This document shows, piece after piece, positions 42,396 through 51,563 of a stretch of DNA of 64,000 nucleotides. The notes under the pieces are model-generated. The model searched no databases and was not told the DNA's origin. It worked only from the letters and a program-made list of their open reading frames with translations. Position numbers and translations under genes: made by a program. Every line of letters starts with the position of its first letter. Position 1 is the stretch's first letter. The stretch covers positions 1 to 64,000 of the forward strand of contig JAZRVT010000003.1 of NCBI GenBank assembly GCA_045599325.1, given 5' to 3'. The stretch is from Cacconaster sp045599325 (GTDB lineage Bacteria; Bacteroidota; Bacteroidia; Bacteroidales; UBA932).

Positions 42396-44768
42396 ATGAA
42401 AAAAGCAGCACTCTCATTATTGGTGGCGCTCCTTTCTCTCTTTCAGGCCCGGGCCGTGGAATGGAAGGCGCAGTGGATCGGCGCTCCGTGGGACGGTGAG
42501 GAGTTTGACAGCGGCACCGTGATGCCGGCACCTCAGTTCCGCAAGTCGTTTGAAGCTCCCGAGAGGATCAAGTCCGCCACGGCATATGTCACCGGTCTCG
42601 GTTTCTTCGAGTTCTATGTGAACGGCCGCAAGGCCGGAGACGAGGTCCTCAGTCCGAACGAGACCTCATATTCACACCGCAGCGGTCTGGACAGGTTCGA
42701 GATTGCTATGGATGACACCCACTGGCGGGATTTCAGGGTGCTGTACCTGACATACGACATCACGGATATGCTTGTCAGAGGGTCGAACGAACTCGGGGCG
42801 GTCGTGGGGAACGGCTTCTTCTCGACCGGCAGGACGCGCTGGGTCTCGCCCTACGGCACGCCGCGTTTCATCTGCCAGGTTGAGATCGAATATGCCGGCG
42901 GAAGCCGGGAGACCATTGTCAGCGACAGCACCTGGGAGGTCAGCCGCAGTCCGATACTTCTCAACGACCTTTTCGAAGGCGAGGTCTATGACGCCCGTCT
43001 CGAATCGGATGCGGTATGGGAGCCGGCTGCGGTAAGGAAGGCCCCGGACGGCAGGCTCCTGCCGCAGGACGGCCCTGCCGACAGAGTCGTAGAGGTCCTG
43101 AAGCCCAAAAGCATAAGGCAGCTGGAAGACGGCAGGTGGGAGGTCAGTTTCGGGGACTATGTCTCCGGATGGGTGCGGCTCAAGGACATCAATGCTCCGG
43201 CAGGCACTGAGATAGAGCTGGAGTTCCCGATAGAGACCGCAGGCAATGGCGTCTTCAAATATATCTGCAAAGGCGGCAGGGTGAAGGAGTATGCTCCGCG
43301 TTTCTGCTGGTGGGTGTTCGACAAGGTGATAGTCAGCGGCTGGCCCGGCAGGCTGAGGGCTTCCAACCTGCAGGCTGAAGTCGTTCATTCCGATGTCAGG
43401 GAGACCGCCAGCTTCAGATGCTCCAACGGACTGATCAACAGAATCAACGACATCTGGAAACGCACGCAGACCGACAATATGCACCTCGGCGTCGCCACAG
43501 ACTGCCCTCACCGCGAAAAAGGCCCTTACACCGGCGACGGCCAGGCCGCCTGCGTGGCCGTGATGCACAATTTCGACGTTGCTGCGTTCTACCGCAAGTG
43601 GCTGCACGATATGTCCGACTGCCAGGACCTCGGGACGGGATATGTGCCGAACGGCGCTCCGTGGCACCCGGGATGCGGTGGCGGCGTGGCCTGGGGCGCA
43701 GCGATGAACATCATCCCGTGGGAGCACTATCTTCACTATGGTGATGCCGGAGTCCTCGCTGAGAACTATGAGGCGATGAAGGAGCAGGTGCGCCATATGC
43801 TCAGCTGGCGTCTTGCTGACGGCACTATGCTGCAGCAGATAAGCTGTGACGGAGAAACCCCGATGTACTGGATGAATCTGGGCGAGTGGTGCCCTCCTTA
43901 CGGCCTGCCGTCGGAGAATTTCGTGCACACGTGGTTCCTGTGGCGCTGCGCGACATATACCGCGAAGGCGGCGAAGGCCCTTGGCAGGGAGGGCGACTCT
44001 GCTTATTATCAGGACCTGGCCGACGATGTGGCAGCTGCATTCCACAAGGCTTTCTACAATCCCGAGACCGGCAGTTACACAGCCGGCAGCGGCATCATCT
44101 CCAGCGACGGCTATGGCACCGGTTCCGGCAATGGCGCCGGTGACGGCTCCAATATCTTCGCGCTGGCGATGGGGGTTCCTGAAGAGTGCCGCGACAAGGT
44201 CGTGGCAGCGGTAAAGGCGGAACTTGCGGCCAATGACGGCCATCTCAACACAGGCATCTTCGGCACAGGGCTCTTCTTCGAGACACTGTGCGATTACGGA
44301 ATGGCCGAAGAGGCGTATGCTGCAATGACAAAGAGGGACTTTCCGGGGTTCGGCTGGTGGGTGGAGCAGGGGGCGCAGACCACCTGGGAGCAGTGGAACG
44401 GCGAGGGGTCGCGCAACCATCCGATGTTCGGCGGCGCGCTTGTGTGGCTCTACAGGAAAATCTGCGGCGTCCAGACTGACGAGGCGGAGCCGGGCTACAG
44501 GCACATCATCATCCGTCCGACCCCTGTCGGTGACCTGACCTGGGCCGAATACCGCACAGAGACTCCTTACGGAAAACTCTCCGTGCGCTGGGACAAAAAA
44601 AGGTCTGGCAGATTCAGGCTGAGGGTGCTGGTCCCTTCCGGATCACACGCCGCTGTCTTTCTTCCGGACGGCTCCGGCCCGTTCGAGATCGGCCCTGGAA
44701 GAACCAGGTTTGTCATTCCGTCAGGGCGGCCCCTTCAAAGCGGAGAAACGAAAAAAGTCAGCGGTTAA
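42396..44768 (+). CDS. Alpha-L-rhamnosidase, GH78
   Basis: 790-residue secreted enzyme (signal to about residue 20) that removes terminal L-rhamnose from pectin or other glycans. An N-terminal beta-sandwich has the rhamnosidase pattern ATAYVTGLGFFEFYVNGRKAGDEVLSPNETSY and GNGFFS. The (alpha/alpha)6 barrel carries the catalytic region DCPHREKGPYTGDGQ, near residue 370, and later GWWVEQGAQTTWEQWNGEGSRNHPMFG. A C-terminal beta-domain ends the protein. The stop codon lies in the loop of the downstream terminator. It is an isolated glycosidase; no SusC/D pair is nearby. Confidence 0.92.
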   Translation: MKKAALSLLVALLSLFQARAVEWKAQWIGAPWDGEEFDSGTVMPAPQFRKSFEAPERIKSATAYVTGLGFFEFYVNGRKAGDEVLSPNETSYSHRSGLDRFEIAMDDTHWRDFRVLYLTYDITDMLVRGSNELGAVVGNGFFSTGRTRWVSPYGTPRFICQVEIEYAGGSRETIVSDSTWEVSRSPILLNDLFEGEVYDARLESDAVWEPAAVRKAPDGRLLPQDGPADRVVEVLKPKSIRQLEDGRWEVSFGDYVSGWVRLKDINAPAGTEIELEFPIETAGNGVFKYICKGGRVKEYAPRFCWWVFDKVIVSGWPGRLRASNLQAEVVHSDVRETASFRCSNGLINRINDIWKRTQTDNMHLGVATDCPHREKGPYTGDGQAACVAVMHNFDVAAFYRKWLHDMSDCQDLGTGYVPNGAPWHPGCGGGVAWGAAMNIIPWEHYLHYGDAGVLAENYEAMKEQVRHMLSWRLADGTMLQQISCDGETPMYWMNLGEWCPPYGLPSENFVHTWFLWRCATYTAKAAKALGREGDSAYYQDLADDVAAAFHKAFYNPETGSYTAGSGIISSDGYGTGSGNGAGDGSNIFALAMGVPEECRDKVVAAVKAELAANDGHLNTGIFGTGLFFETLCDYGMAEEAYAAMTKRDFPGFGWWVEQGAQTTWEQWNGEGSRNHPMFGGALVWLYRKICGVQTDEAEPGYRHIIIRPTPVGDLTWAEYRTETPYGKLSVRWDKKRSGRFRLRVLVPSGSHAAVFLPDGSGPFEIGPGRTRFVIPSGRPLQSGETKKVSG

Positions 44769-44780
44769 GCTGACTTTTTT
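44751..44780. terminator. Bidirectional hairpin terminator between GH78 and the initiator tRNA
   Basis: AAAAAAGTCAGC (44751-44762) pairs with GCTGACTTTTTT (44769-44780) across a 6-base loop that contains the GH78 stop codon. T-runs lie on both strands, suited to ending both convergent transcripts. Confidence 0.85.
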
Positions 44781-44788
44781 ACGTTTTG

Positions 44789-44861
<73 letters not shown>

Positions 44862-44903
44862 ATGTTGGACTGCAAAGGTACGGCCTTTTTTTGAAAATGC
44901 AAA

Positions 44904-45503
44904 TTAATTTTGGACTTGCTCCTTTTTTGCCGCCTCTTCTGCCTGCCGGACAGCGTTGAAGCAGTGGCGGCAGATAGGCTCGTAGATGTCCTTTTCGCCG
45001 AGTTCCACAAGCTTGTCGCTCGCCGAGAGGCGGTGGGAGTGCTGGGCCAGGTCGCCGCAGCGGACGCAGATGGCGTGGACCTTGGTGACATATTCCGCGA
45101 TTGCCATCAGAGTCGGCATCGGGCCGAACGGCTTGCCGAGGTAGTCCATATCGAGGCCTGCGACAATCACTCTCACGCCGCGGTCGGCCAGCTGCTGGAC
45201 CACGTCCACGATGCCGGCGTCAAAGAACTGCGCCTCGTCGATGCCCACCACGTCCACATTGCTCGTGAGCAGCAGGATGGCTTCTGAAGAGTCGACCGGA
45301 GTGGACTGGATCGTTGTTGAATCGTGGGACACCACGTCGCTGTCGGAGTAGCGTGTGTCGATGCGAGGCTTGAATATCTCGACATTGAGGTTGGCGAACT
45401 TGGCCCTCTTGAGCCTGCGGATGAGCTCTTCTGTCTTTCCTGAGAACATCGAGCCGCAGATGACTTCGATCCAGCCTTTGTTTTTTGCGTTTTCTATGAA
45501 CAT
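44904..45503 (-). CDS. tdk: Thymidine kinase
   Basis: Salvages thymidine to dTMP. The ATG at 45503 gives 199 residues: P-loop GSMFSGKTEELIRRL, Walker-B-like GIDEAQFF, thymidine-binding GLDMDYLGKPFGP, and zinc ligands CVRCGD and CRHC. The upstream open frame to 45566 overlaps the divergent rsmI start and is not used. A TAACTTTG -7 element is at 45545-45552 on this strand. Confidence 0.95.
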   Translation of the reverse strand: MFIENAKNKGWIEVICGSMFSGKTEELIRRLKRAKFANLNVEIFKPRIDTRYSDSDVVSHDSTTIQSTPVDSSEAILLLTSNVDVVGIDEAQFFDAGIVDVVQQLADRGVRVIVAGLDMDYLGKPFGPMPTLMAIAEYVTKVHAICVRCGDLAQHSHRLSASDKLVELGEKDIYEPICRHCFNAVRQAEEAAKKEQVQN

Positions 45504-45509
45504 TTTGCT

Positions 45510-45552
45510 TATTTTTGCGTTATGACAGGGGGTGACCCCACAGACAAAGTTA
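45510..45552. promoter_or_regulatory. Overlapping divergent promoters of tdk and rsmI
   Basis: Plus strand TATTTTTG (45510-45517) points to rsmI; minus strand TAACTTTG (45545-45552) points to tdk. The -7 elements face toward each other across a GGGGTGACCCC near-palindrome, so the two transcripts would start inside one another's 5' ends. Confidence 0.4.
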
Positions 45553-45559
45553 GCAAAAA

Positions 45560-46273
45560 ATGTCAAAACTGTACATCGTCCCGACTCCTGTCGGCAATCT
45601 CGAAGACATCACCCTGCGGGCGCTCCGCGTCCTCAAGGAGGTGGATCTTGTTCTGGCAGAGGATACAAGGACGAGTTCCGTGCTTCTGAAGAAATTCGAC
45701 ATCACGACCCATATGGAGTCGCACCACAAGTTCAACGAGCACAAGACAGTCGAGACTGTCCGCGACAGGATTCTGGCAGGTATGGACGTGGCTCTGATCA
45801 GCGATGCAGGCACTCCGGGAATCTCTGACCCTGGGTTCCTGCTTGTGCGTACCTGCGTCGAGGCAGGCATAACGGTGGAGACGCTCCCCGGCGCGACTGC
45901 TTTCGTGCCTGCGCTCGTGAGCAGCGGCTTCCCTTGCGACAGGTTTGTCTTTGAGGGTTTCCTTCCCGTGAAGAAGGGGCGCCAGACCCGTCTCAAGGAG
46001 ATGGCCCTGGAGCACAGGACTATGATAATCTATGAGTCTCCGTTCCGTCTGGCGAAGACTCTCGGGCAGCTTGCCGAACACCTCGGCGCCGACCGCAGGG
46101 CCGCCGTCGCGCGCGAGATATCCAAGGTGCACGAAACAGTCCACCGCGGCACTCTTGCCGAACTTCACGGTTATTTCACCAGAAACGAGCCCAAGGGCGA
46201 GATAGTGATTGTTGTTTCATCTTTGACTGAGGAGAGAGAGAATGAGGAGAGAGAAGAAGGAGAAACTGTCTGA
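45560..46273 (+). CDS. rsmI: 16S rRNA (cytidine-1402-2'-O)-methyltransferase
   Basis: Methylates C1402 in the decoding centre. The SAM-dependent tetrapyrrole-methylase fold starts with YIVPTPVGNLEDITLRAL, followed by LAEDTRTSSVLLKKF, ISDAGTPGISDPGFLLV and LPGATAFVPALVSSGF. The region MIIYESPFRLAKTL and E.SK.HET complete the signature. At 237 residues it is slightly short. It overlaps the next gene by 32 bases. Confidence 0.95.
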   Translation: MSKLYIVPTPVGNLEDITLRALRVLKEVDLVLAEDTRTSSVLLKKFDITTHMESHHKFNEHKTVETVRDRILAGMDVALISDAGTPGISDPGFLLVRTCVEAGITVETLPGATAFVPALVSSGFPCDRFVFEGFLPVKKGRQTRLKEMALEHRTMIIYESPFRLAKTLGQLAEHLGADRRAAVAREISKVHETVHRGTLAELHGYFTRNEPKGEIVIVVSSLTEERENEEREEGETV

Positions 46274-47168
46274 AGGCGCAGCATCCGGCGCAGTAGCACT
46301 GATTTTTCTTATTGTAGGATTCCAGCTGGCCCTCTTTGTGACGAAAGTGGTCAGACGGCCTGCGGCAGATGTCCCGCCTGCTGCAGAGGAGGTACCGGCC
46401 ACTGCTCTTGAGCCTGCGGATGGCGCAGGGGACGGAGGACGGCAGACGGTCCTGCCGGAGCAGCGCACGGTTCAGCCCAGTCATAAGCCGCCGCAATCCG
46501 TCTCCTCCAGAACCCGTTTCGGAGGCTATCCGCGGCCGGAGGGGAGTGGCTATCCCGCTTCCTCGCGGCCTTCCCGCAAGGTGGAGTCCTTCCGGTTCGA
46601 CCCCAACACCGTCACTGTCGAAGACCTGGTGAGGCTCGGTCTCAGTCCCAAGCAGGCGGAATCCATCGAGAATTACCGCAGCAAGGGCGGCCGTTTCCGC
46701 CGCAAGGAGGACTTTGCCAGGATGTATGTTGTTTCGGACACGCTTTTCAGCCGTCTGGAACCGTTCATAGAGATAGAAAGGCTTGAACTGAACTCTGCTG
46801 ACAGTGCTGCGCTGCTTTCCCTGCGCGGCATCGGCCCGTATTATGCTGCGAAGATCATTCAGTACAGGGATAGGCTGGGGGGCTTTCACGATGCCGGGCA
46901 ACTGCTGGAGATAGAAGGCATCGATGAGGCGCGTTTCACCGGATTCAGCCAGAGCGTGAAGGTCGACACTTCGCTGATAAAAAGAATCGACCTGTGGTCG
47001 GCGCCTGAAGAGAGACTCTCTGAACACCCTTATCTCGGGGAGAAGTTCGTGCGCGCATTAGAGCGTTTCAAGAGTGTCTGCGACACCTCGGAATGGACAA
47101 TTGAGAATCTTTTAAGGGAAAACATAATCACAAACCGGCGGATTTTCGTATATTTGAAGGATATCTGA
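46242..47168 (+). CDS. ComEA-like helix-hairpin-helix membrane protein
   Basis: 308 residues: a basic N-terminus, one TM helix at about 16-38 (GAVALIFLIVGFQLALFVTKVV), a long Pro/Ala/Gly-rich linker to about 115, then tandem HhH modules (TVEDLVRLGLSPKQAESIENYRSKGG and ADSAALLSLRGIGPYYAAKIIQYRDRLGGF). HhH domains of this kind bind DNA in ComEA competence proteins. Whether this one takes part in DNA uptake is inference. Short C-terminal basic segment. The gene starts inside rsmI, so the two are coupled. Confidence 0.82.
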   Translation: MRREKKEKLSEGAASGAVALIFLIVGFQLALFVTKVVRRPAADVPPAAEEVPATALEPADGAGDGGRQTVLPEQRTVQPSHKPPQSVSSRTRFGGYPRPEGSGYPASSRPSRKVESFRFDPNTVTVEDLVRLGLSPKQAESIENYRSKGGRFRRKEDFARMYVVSDTLFSRLEPFIEIERLELNSADSAALLSLRGIGPYYAAKIIQYRDRLGGFHDAGQLLEIEGIDEARFTGFSQSVKVDTSLIKRIDLWSAPEERLSEHPYLGEKFVRALERFKSVCDTSEWTIENLLRENIITNRRIFVYLKDI

Positions 47169-47256
47169 TTGAAAGTTTCAGAAAAATTGATAAAAATTTA
47201 TTGCAAAACGATAAATTTTTTATTTACTTTGCGAAAAATCTAAGAATAAACGAAAA

Positions 47257-48102
47257 ATGCTCCAATGCGAAGACATCACCAAGAAATTCGGTGAATTCAC
47301 AGCACTCGACGATGTGTCAATAGAGGTGCCGTCGGGTAAGATTTTCGGTTTGCTGGGCCCGAACGGTGCCGGCAAGACAACGCTGATCCGAGTCATCAAC
47401 CGTATCACCATCCCGACTTCCGGAAAAGTGTTACTGGATGGCAAACTTGTTACAGATGAGGATGTGCGTGCGATAGGATACCTCCCTGAAGAGAGGGGGC
47501 TGTTCAAGAAGATGAAGGTGGGCGAGCAGTCAATCTATCTGGCAAAACTCAAAGGTCTTTCAACTGCCGAGGCCACTGCGGAACTTAAGAAGTGGTTCAT
47601 CAAGTTCGGAATCCAGAGCTGGTGGGACAAGAAGGTCGAAGAGCTTTCCAAAGGAATGGCGCAGAAGGTTCAGTTCATCACAACTGTCCTCCACCGCCCG
47701 AAGCTCCTGATCCTCGACGAACCTTTCAGCGGATTCGATCCGGTCAATGCGCAGATAATCCGGAATGAGATACTCCGGCTCCGCGACGAAGGGACGACCA
47801 TCATACTCTCGACCCACAATATGGAGTCTGTCGAGGAGCTCTGCGACGAAATCGCCCTCATCAACAAGTCCCATCTTGTCGTGAGCGGCAAGACCGATGA
47901 AATCCGCAGGGAGTACGGCGACCGCAAGGTCGAGCTCGTCTACACTGATTCAGAGGGGCGGCACACTGAAATAATCCCTGTGGAGGCTGACGGCAATGCG
48001 GTCCTCCGCGAGACTCTTGACCGCGGCGTGACGGTCAATTCATACCGCGAGATCGTTCCGCGCATGAACGACATCTTCATCAAACTGGTAACCGGAAAAT
48101 AG
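47257..48102 (+). CDS. ABC transporter ATP-binding protein, NatA type
   Basis: 281 residues with Walker A LGPNGAGKTTLIR, Q-loop region, signature LSKGMAQKVQF, Walker B LLILDEPFSGFDPV and switch STHNMESVEELC. A C-terminal domain of about 70 residues follows, as in NatA and related drug or Na+ exporters. The permease gene begins 12 bases later. The upstream AT-rich stretch (47169-47256) has a TTTACTTTG element close to the -7 consensus. Confidence 0.93.
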   Translation: MLQCEDITKKFGEFTALDDVSIEVPSGKIFGLLGPNGAGKTTLIRVINRITIPTSGKVLLDGKLVTDEDVRAIGYLPEERGLFKKMKVGEQSIYLAKLKGLSTAEATAELKKWFIKFGIQSWWDKKVEELSKGMAQKVQFITTVLHRPKLLILDEPFSGFDPVNAQIIRNEILRLRDEGTTIILSTHNMESVEELCDEIALINKSHLVVSGKTDEIRREYGDRKVELVYTDSEGRHTEIIPVEADGNAVLRETLDRGVTVNSYREIVPRMNDIFIKLVTGK

Positions 48103-48114
48103 GAGGATACAGCA

Positions 48115-49494
48115 ATGAACCTTAAGAAAATAGGAATAGTCATCGGTCACGAATACTCGACCAGGGTACGCAAGAAATCATTCCTCCTGACCACCTTCCT
48201 GACCCCGATAATGATGGGTCTGCTCATCTGTGTGCCTACCCTCATAATGATCTTCGGCGGCAATGAGCATCAGAAGGTGATGGTTGTGGACCAGTCAGGC
48301 ATCGTCTCACCGTATTTCGAGGATTCCGAGGGAGTCACTTACGAGATGGTCTCTGACGGCCGCAGCATCGATGCCCTCAAGGCGGAGTTCGACAATCTGG
48401 ACTGCTACGCTGTGGTCGGGATATCCCCGTTGGATGAGAACGGCAATGTTTCCGTGGTCTCCTATTCAAAGGAGCCTCTCAACGTGGATATCAAGAGCAC
48501 TGTCAACCGCACCGTCAACAAGGCTGTGGAGGACAGCAAGCTGGTCCAGTACAATATCAAGGACCTGGACAGGATACTGTCGGACGTCAAGAGCGATATC
48601 AAGGTCAACTCGATGACTCTCGGCGAAAATGGTGACGCGAAGGAGGATACAGTCGAGGTATATATGATTCTCGCCTATTTGATGAGCTTCCTGATCTATA
48701 TATTCGTCTTTATGTTCGGGACGATGGTTATGAGAAGCGTCATCGACGAGAAGAGCAGCCGCGTGGTCGAGGTGATCGTATCGTCCGTCAAGAGCGGCGA
48801 GCTTATGATGGGCAAGATCATCGGAGTCGCACTGGTGGCCCTGACACAGTTCCTGCTCTGGATCGCCCTCACTCTTGTGATTGTATTCGCAGTCAATGCC
48901 GCAGCCGGTCCGAAACTCCTTGAGAGCCTTACAAGCGGCGAAGAGATCGCTGCCGTGGTGGCTTCACAGAATATCGACGCAAACGATATGGGAGCCGTCC
49001 TTGACGCCGCTTCCCAGAGCGAGGATGCCGGCGGAGCGCTCAAGGTCCTCAATCAGGTCCGCCATCTGAACTGGGGCTATATAATCGGCTGCTTCCTCAT
49101 CTATTTCTTATTAGGATATCTGCTTTATGCGGCAATGTTCGCTGCTATCGGAGCCGCGGTCGACAATGAGGCGGACACGAGCCAGCTTCAGCTGCCTGTG
49201 ACGCTGCCTCTCATAGCTGGCATTTTCATAATGCTCCACGCCTTCGAGCATCCGAGCAGCCAGCTTTCGTTCTGGGCTTCGATCATACCGTTCACTTCGC
49301 CGATGGTGATGCTCGCCCGCATTCCGTTCGGAGTTGTTCCTGCCTGGCAGCTGATTCTCTCGATCGCCCTTCTGGCAGTCACATTCCTGGCCGTGGCCTG
49401 GCTCTCGGCAAAGATATACAGGGTCGGTATCCTGACCTATGGAAAGAAGTCCTCTTTCAAGGACCTCTTAAAATGGATGAAGCAGAAAGATTAG
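48115..49494 (+). CDS. ABC transporter permease, NatB type
   Basis: 459 residues of the ABC-2 family: N-terminal TM helix (FLTPIMMGLLICVPTLIMIFGG), a large extracytoplasmic domain to about 175, then five further helices. The segment KSSRVVEVIVSSVKSGELMMGKIIGVALVALTQF is the ABC-2 hallmark. Pairs with the preceding ATPase. NatAB exports Na+ in Bacillus, but related pairs have other substrates. Confidence 0.9.
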   Translation: MNLKKIGIVIGHEYSTRVRKKSFLLTTFLTPIMMGLLICVPTLIMIFGGNEHQKVMVVDQSGIVSPYFEDSEGVTYEMVSDGRSIDALKAEFDNLDCYAVVGISPLDENGNVSVVSYSKEPLNVDIKSTVNRTVNKAVEDSKLVQYNIKDLDRILSDVKSDIKVNSMTLGENGDAKEDTVEVYMILAYLMSFLIYIFVFMFGTMVMRSVIDEKSSRVVEVIVSSVKSGELMMGKIIGVALVALTQFLLWIALTLVIVFAVNAAAGPKLLESLTSGEEIAAVVASQNIDANDMGAVLDAASQSEDAGGALKVLNQVRHLNWGYIIGCFLIYFLLGYLLYAAMFAAIGAAVDNEADTSQLQLPVTLPLIAGIFIMLHAFEHPSSQLSFWASIIPFTSPMVMLARIPFGVVPAWQLILSIALLAVTFLAVAWLSAKIYRVGILTYGKKSSFKDLLKWMKQKD

Positions 49495-49501
49495 GATTCA
49501 T

Positions 49502-51109
49502 ATGAAAAAATACTTTCTGACTCTTTTCGCAACGCTGGCCGCATTCATTGCGCCAGCGTTTGCGCAGTTGTCATACAGCTGGACTCCTGTCCCGATGGAC
49601 TCAACCTGGGATGCAGTCACAGATCCTGCGGCGACGCAGATTATTGCCAGATATGCTCCGAAGATAGCGTCGCTCGACGAGATCATCGGCTACTCGGTGG
49701 ATGAATACGACAAGCAGCGTCCGGAGAGCGGGCTCTCCAACCTTGCGGCGGACATCATCCGCGAGGTTGCAAGCGATGCAAGCGGCAAGGATATCGACGT
49801 GGCCCTGACCAATTTCGGAGGCATCCGCACAAGCCTGCCGAAAGGTGCGGTAAGAGTCTACGACATCTACTCGATCTTCCCGTTCAACAACTATGTGGTC
49901 TGGTTCGACGTGAGCGGCAGCGACCTCAGAAGGTTCTGCGAGAATATGGCCTCTTCAGGCCGCATCGAGGCCATCAGCGGCATCAGCCTGGAAGTCGACG
50001 GCCGGACCCTCAGTTCCATCAAAGTCGGCGGCAGTCCGCTTGACGATGCCGCTACCTACAGCTTCGCGACCATCAACTTCCTGCTGGACGGCGGCGACGG
50101 CCTGACTCTCCGCAGCATTGCGAAGAATATGGTCGAGTCCGACATATGGATCCGTGATGCGATAGTCAGCAAACTCCGTGATAGAAATGCTGCCGGAGAG
50201 AAGATTGAACTGGCTCCGGACGGCAGGGTCAAGCTGCTCAACCAGCCTGAACGGAGAGGGAGCGGCAGGAAGGATTCCGCCCCTGCCGGCAGGGGTGAAG
50301 ATGCCCGCCTTGAAAGCGAAGTGGCCTCTCCTGACCTGGTGATTGTCCATACCAATGACACCCACAGCCAGATCGACCCTCTGCGCGTGGGATGGAACAG
50401 GGGGCTTGGCGGTGTCGAGAGACGCCTGCAGTATATCAACAGCATCCGCAAGGAGTACGGGCGGCGCAATGTTCTGCTGCTTGACGGCGGTGATTTCAAC
50501 CAGGGCACCCCATACTTTACAATGGCTGGCGGTGACCTTGAGATGGAACTCGTGAACGCTCTCGGATATGATGTCCTCGCCCTTGGGAACCACGAGTTCG
50601 ACAACGGGCAGGAAGATCTGGCGCGCCGCCTGAAGAAGTCTAAGTATCAGACTGTCTGCTGCAACTATGATTTCACCGGAACCCCGCTGGAGCGCTATGT
50701 GAAGCCGTACACAATTGTCCGCCGCGGAGGCCTGAAGATCGGCGTCATCGGAGTTACCTCCTATCTCGCCGGAGTTGTACTCAAGTCCCACCTTGACGGA
50801 GTGGTCCGCCTTGACAGTGTCAGCGAAGTGAACCGCTGGGCGGATTATCTCAAGAACAGGAAGCACTGTGACCTTGTAATCCTGCTTTCTCACTTCGGAT
50901 ATGACGGCGGAACAATGGACAAGCCGTCTGACGTGCTGATGGTGGAGAACTCCAGGAACCTTGACCTTGTGGTCGGCGGCCACAGCCACACCTACCTGTC
51001 GAAGGCCCGTGAGGTGAAGGACCTTGACGGCAGAGTCGTCCCGATCGCACAGAGCGGGGGGCAAGGCATAGCGGCAGGAACCTGGAAGATCAGTCTTTCT
51101 CGACCTTAA
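49502..51109 (+). CDS. 5'-nucleotidase fusion with reversed domain order
   Basis: 535 residues with a signal peptide (TLFATLAAFIAPAFAQ). Residues about 20-250 are a 5'-nucleotidase C-terminal domain (RPESGLSNLAADIIREVA, LTNFGGIRTSLPKG, YDIYSIFPFNNYVV, GGDGLTL). A basic linker at about 250-275 follows, then the calcineurin-like metallophosphatase domain (VIVHTNDTHSQI, LLDGGDFNQGTPY, ALGNHEFDNG, LLSHFGYD, VVGGHSHT). In UshA-type enzymes the phosphatase domain comes first. Here the order is inverted, as if two adjacent genes fused. The metal-binding motifs are intact. It likely hydrolyses nucleotides in the periplasm. Confidence 0.9.
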   Translation: MKKYFLTLFATLAAFIAPAFAQLSYSWTPVPMDSTWDAVTDPAATQIIARYAPKIASLDEIIGYSVDEYDKQRPESGLSNLAADIIREVASDASGKDIDVALTNFGGIRTSLPKGAVRVYDIYSIFPFNNYVVWFDVSGSDLRRFCENMASSGRIEAISGISLEVDGRTLSSIKVGGSPLDDAATYSFATINFLLDGGDGLTLRSIAKNMVESDIWIRDAIVSKLRDRNAAGEKIELAPDGRVKLLNQPERRGSGRKDSAPAGRGEDARLESEVASPDLVIVHTNDTHSQIDPLRVGWNRGLGGVERRLQYINSIRKEYGRRNVLLLDGGDFNQGTPYFTMAGGDLEMELVNALGYDVLALGNHEFDNGQEDLARRLKKSKYQTVCCNYDFTGTPLERYVKPYTIVRRGGLKIGVIGVTSYLAGVVLKSHLDGVVRLDSVSEVNRWADYLKNRKHCDLVILLSHFGYDGGTMDKPSDVLMVENSRNLDLVVGGHSHTYLSKAREVKDLDGRVVPIAQSGGQGIAAGTWKISLSRP

Positions 51110-51485
51110 ACTGCTCTATGCAGCTGTACTGGCCGGTGGTCTTGACGTAGATGATTATTCTGAAGCGCTCTCCGCCGGCCTCAAGCAGGCCGACTGCGTA
51201 ATTCATAGGAGGCTTGGATCCATTGTGGATTATACGGAAGTGCTTCGGGGTGTAGTCGGTGAAGAAATCCTTCATTATAAGCTTGCCCTGATTCCTGGAG
51301 CAGTTGCTGACTGAGCCCAGTATGTCCAGTTCGAGGTTGTCTGCGAACCAGGCTGACAGTTTCTCGCAATCGCCCGCCTGAAGGTATTTGCTTATAGGCG
51401 TGAAGACATTCTGCGAACCAGTTTGCGCAGATGCGGCATTTAAGGCCAGAATCCCTATCATTGCGGTCAGAAGCAGTCTCTTCAT
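51090..51485 (-). CDS. DUF4783 exported protein
   Basis: 131 residues, signal peptide (LLLTAMIGILALNAASAQ), then a small alpha+beta domain of the NTF2-like sort: ISKYLQAGDCEKLSAWFADNLELDI, KLIMKDFFTDYTPKHFRIIHNG, and a terminal strand pair. This matches DUF4783, a Bacteroidota family without known function. Its 3' end overlaps the convergent nucleotidase by 20 bases. Confidence 0.82.
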   Translation of the reverse strand: MKRLLLTAMIGILALNAASAQTGSQNVFTPISKYLQAGDCEKLSAWFADNLELDILGSVSNCSRNQGKLIMKDFFTDYTPKHFRIIHNGSKPPMNYAVGLLEAGGERFRIIIYVKTTGQYSCIEQFKVEKD

Positions 51486-51537
51486 CTGTTTTTGGATATT
51501 AACGGGCGGGATGATTTCAAAAATCAGACCAATTTGT

Positions 51538-51553
51538 TATATTTGCAAAGGTA
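51538..51553. promoter_or_regulatory. Butted divergent -7 elements for rlmH and the DUF4783 gene
   Basis: Plus-strand TATATTTG (51538-51545) is followed at once by minus-strand TACCTTTG (51546-51553, read as CAAAGGTA). Together they make a near-palindrome. Each faces its own gene: rlmH at 51564 and the DUF4783 gene at 51485. Confidence 0.5.
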
Positions 51554-51563
51554 ACAAAAGTGT

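Noticed and set aside
42672..44504. Open frame of 610 codons on the minus strand
   Set aside because: Antisense to the GH78 gene, which has full family motifs; the long open frame reflects GC-rich codon bias. No family features in the translation.
45524..45541. GGGGTGACCCC near-palindrome between tdk and rsmI, considered as an operator or terminator
   Set aside because: Stem of only four pairs, no U-run, and no second copy noted; too weak to call on its own.
49955..51064. Open frame of 369 codons on the minus strand
   Set aside because: Antisense to the nucleotidase fusion gene; no recognisable features.
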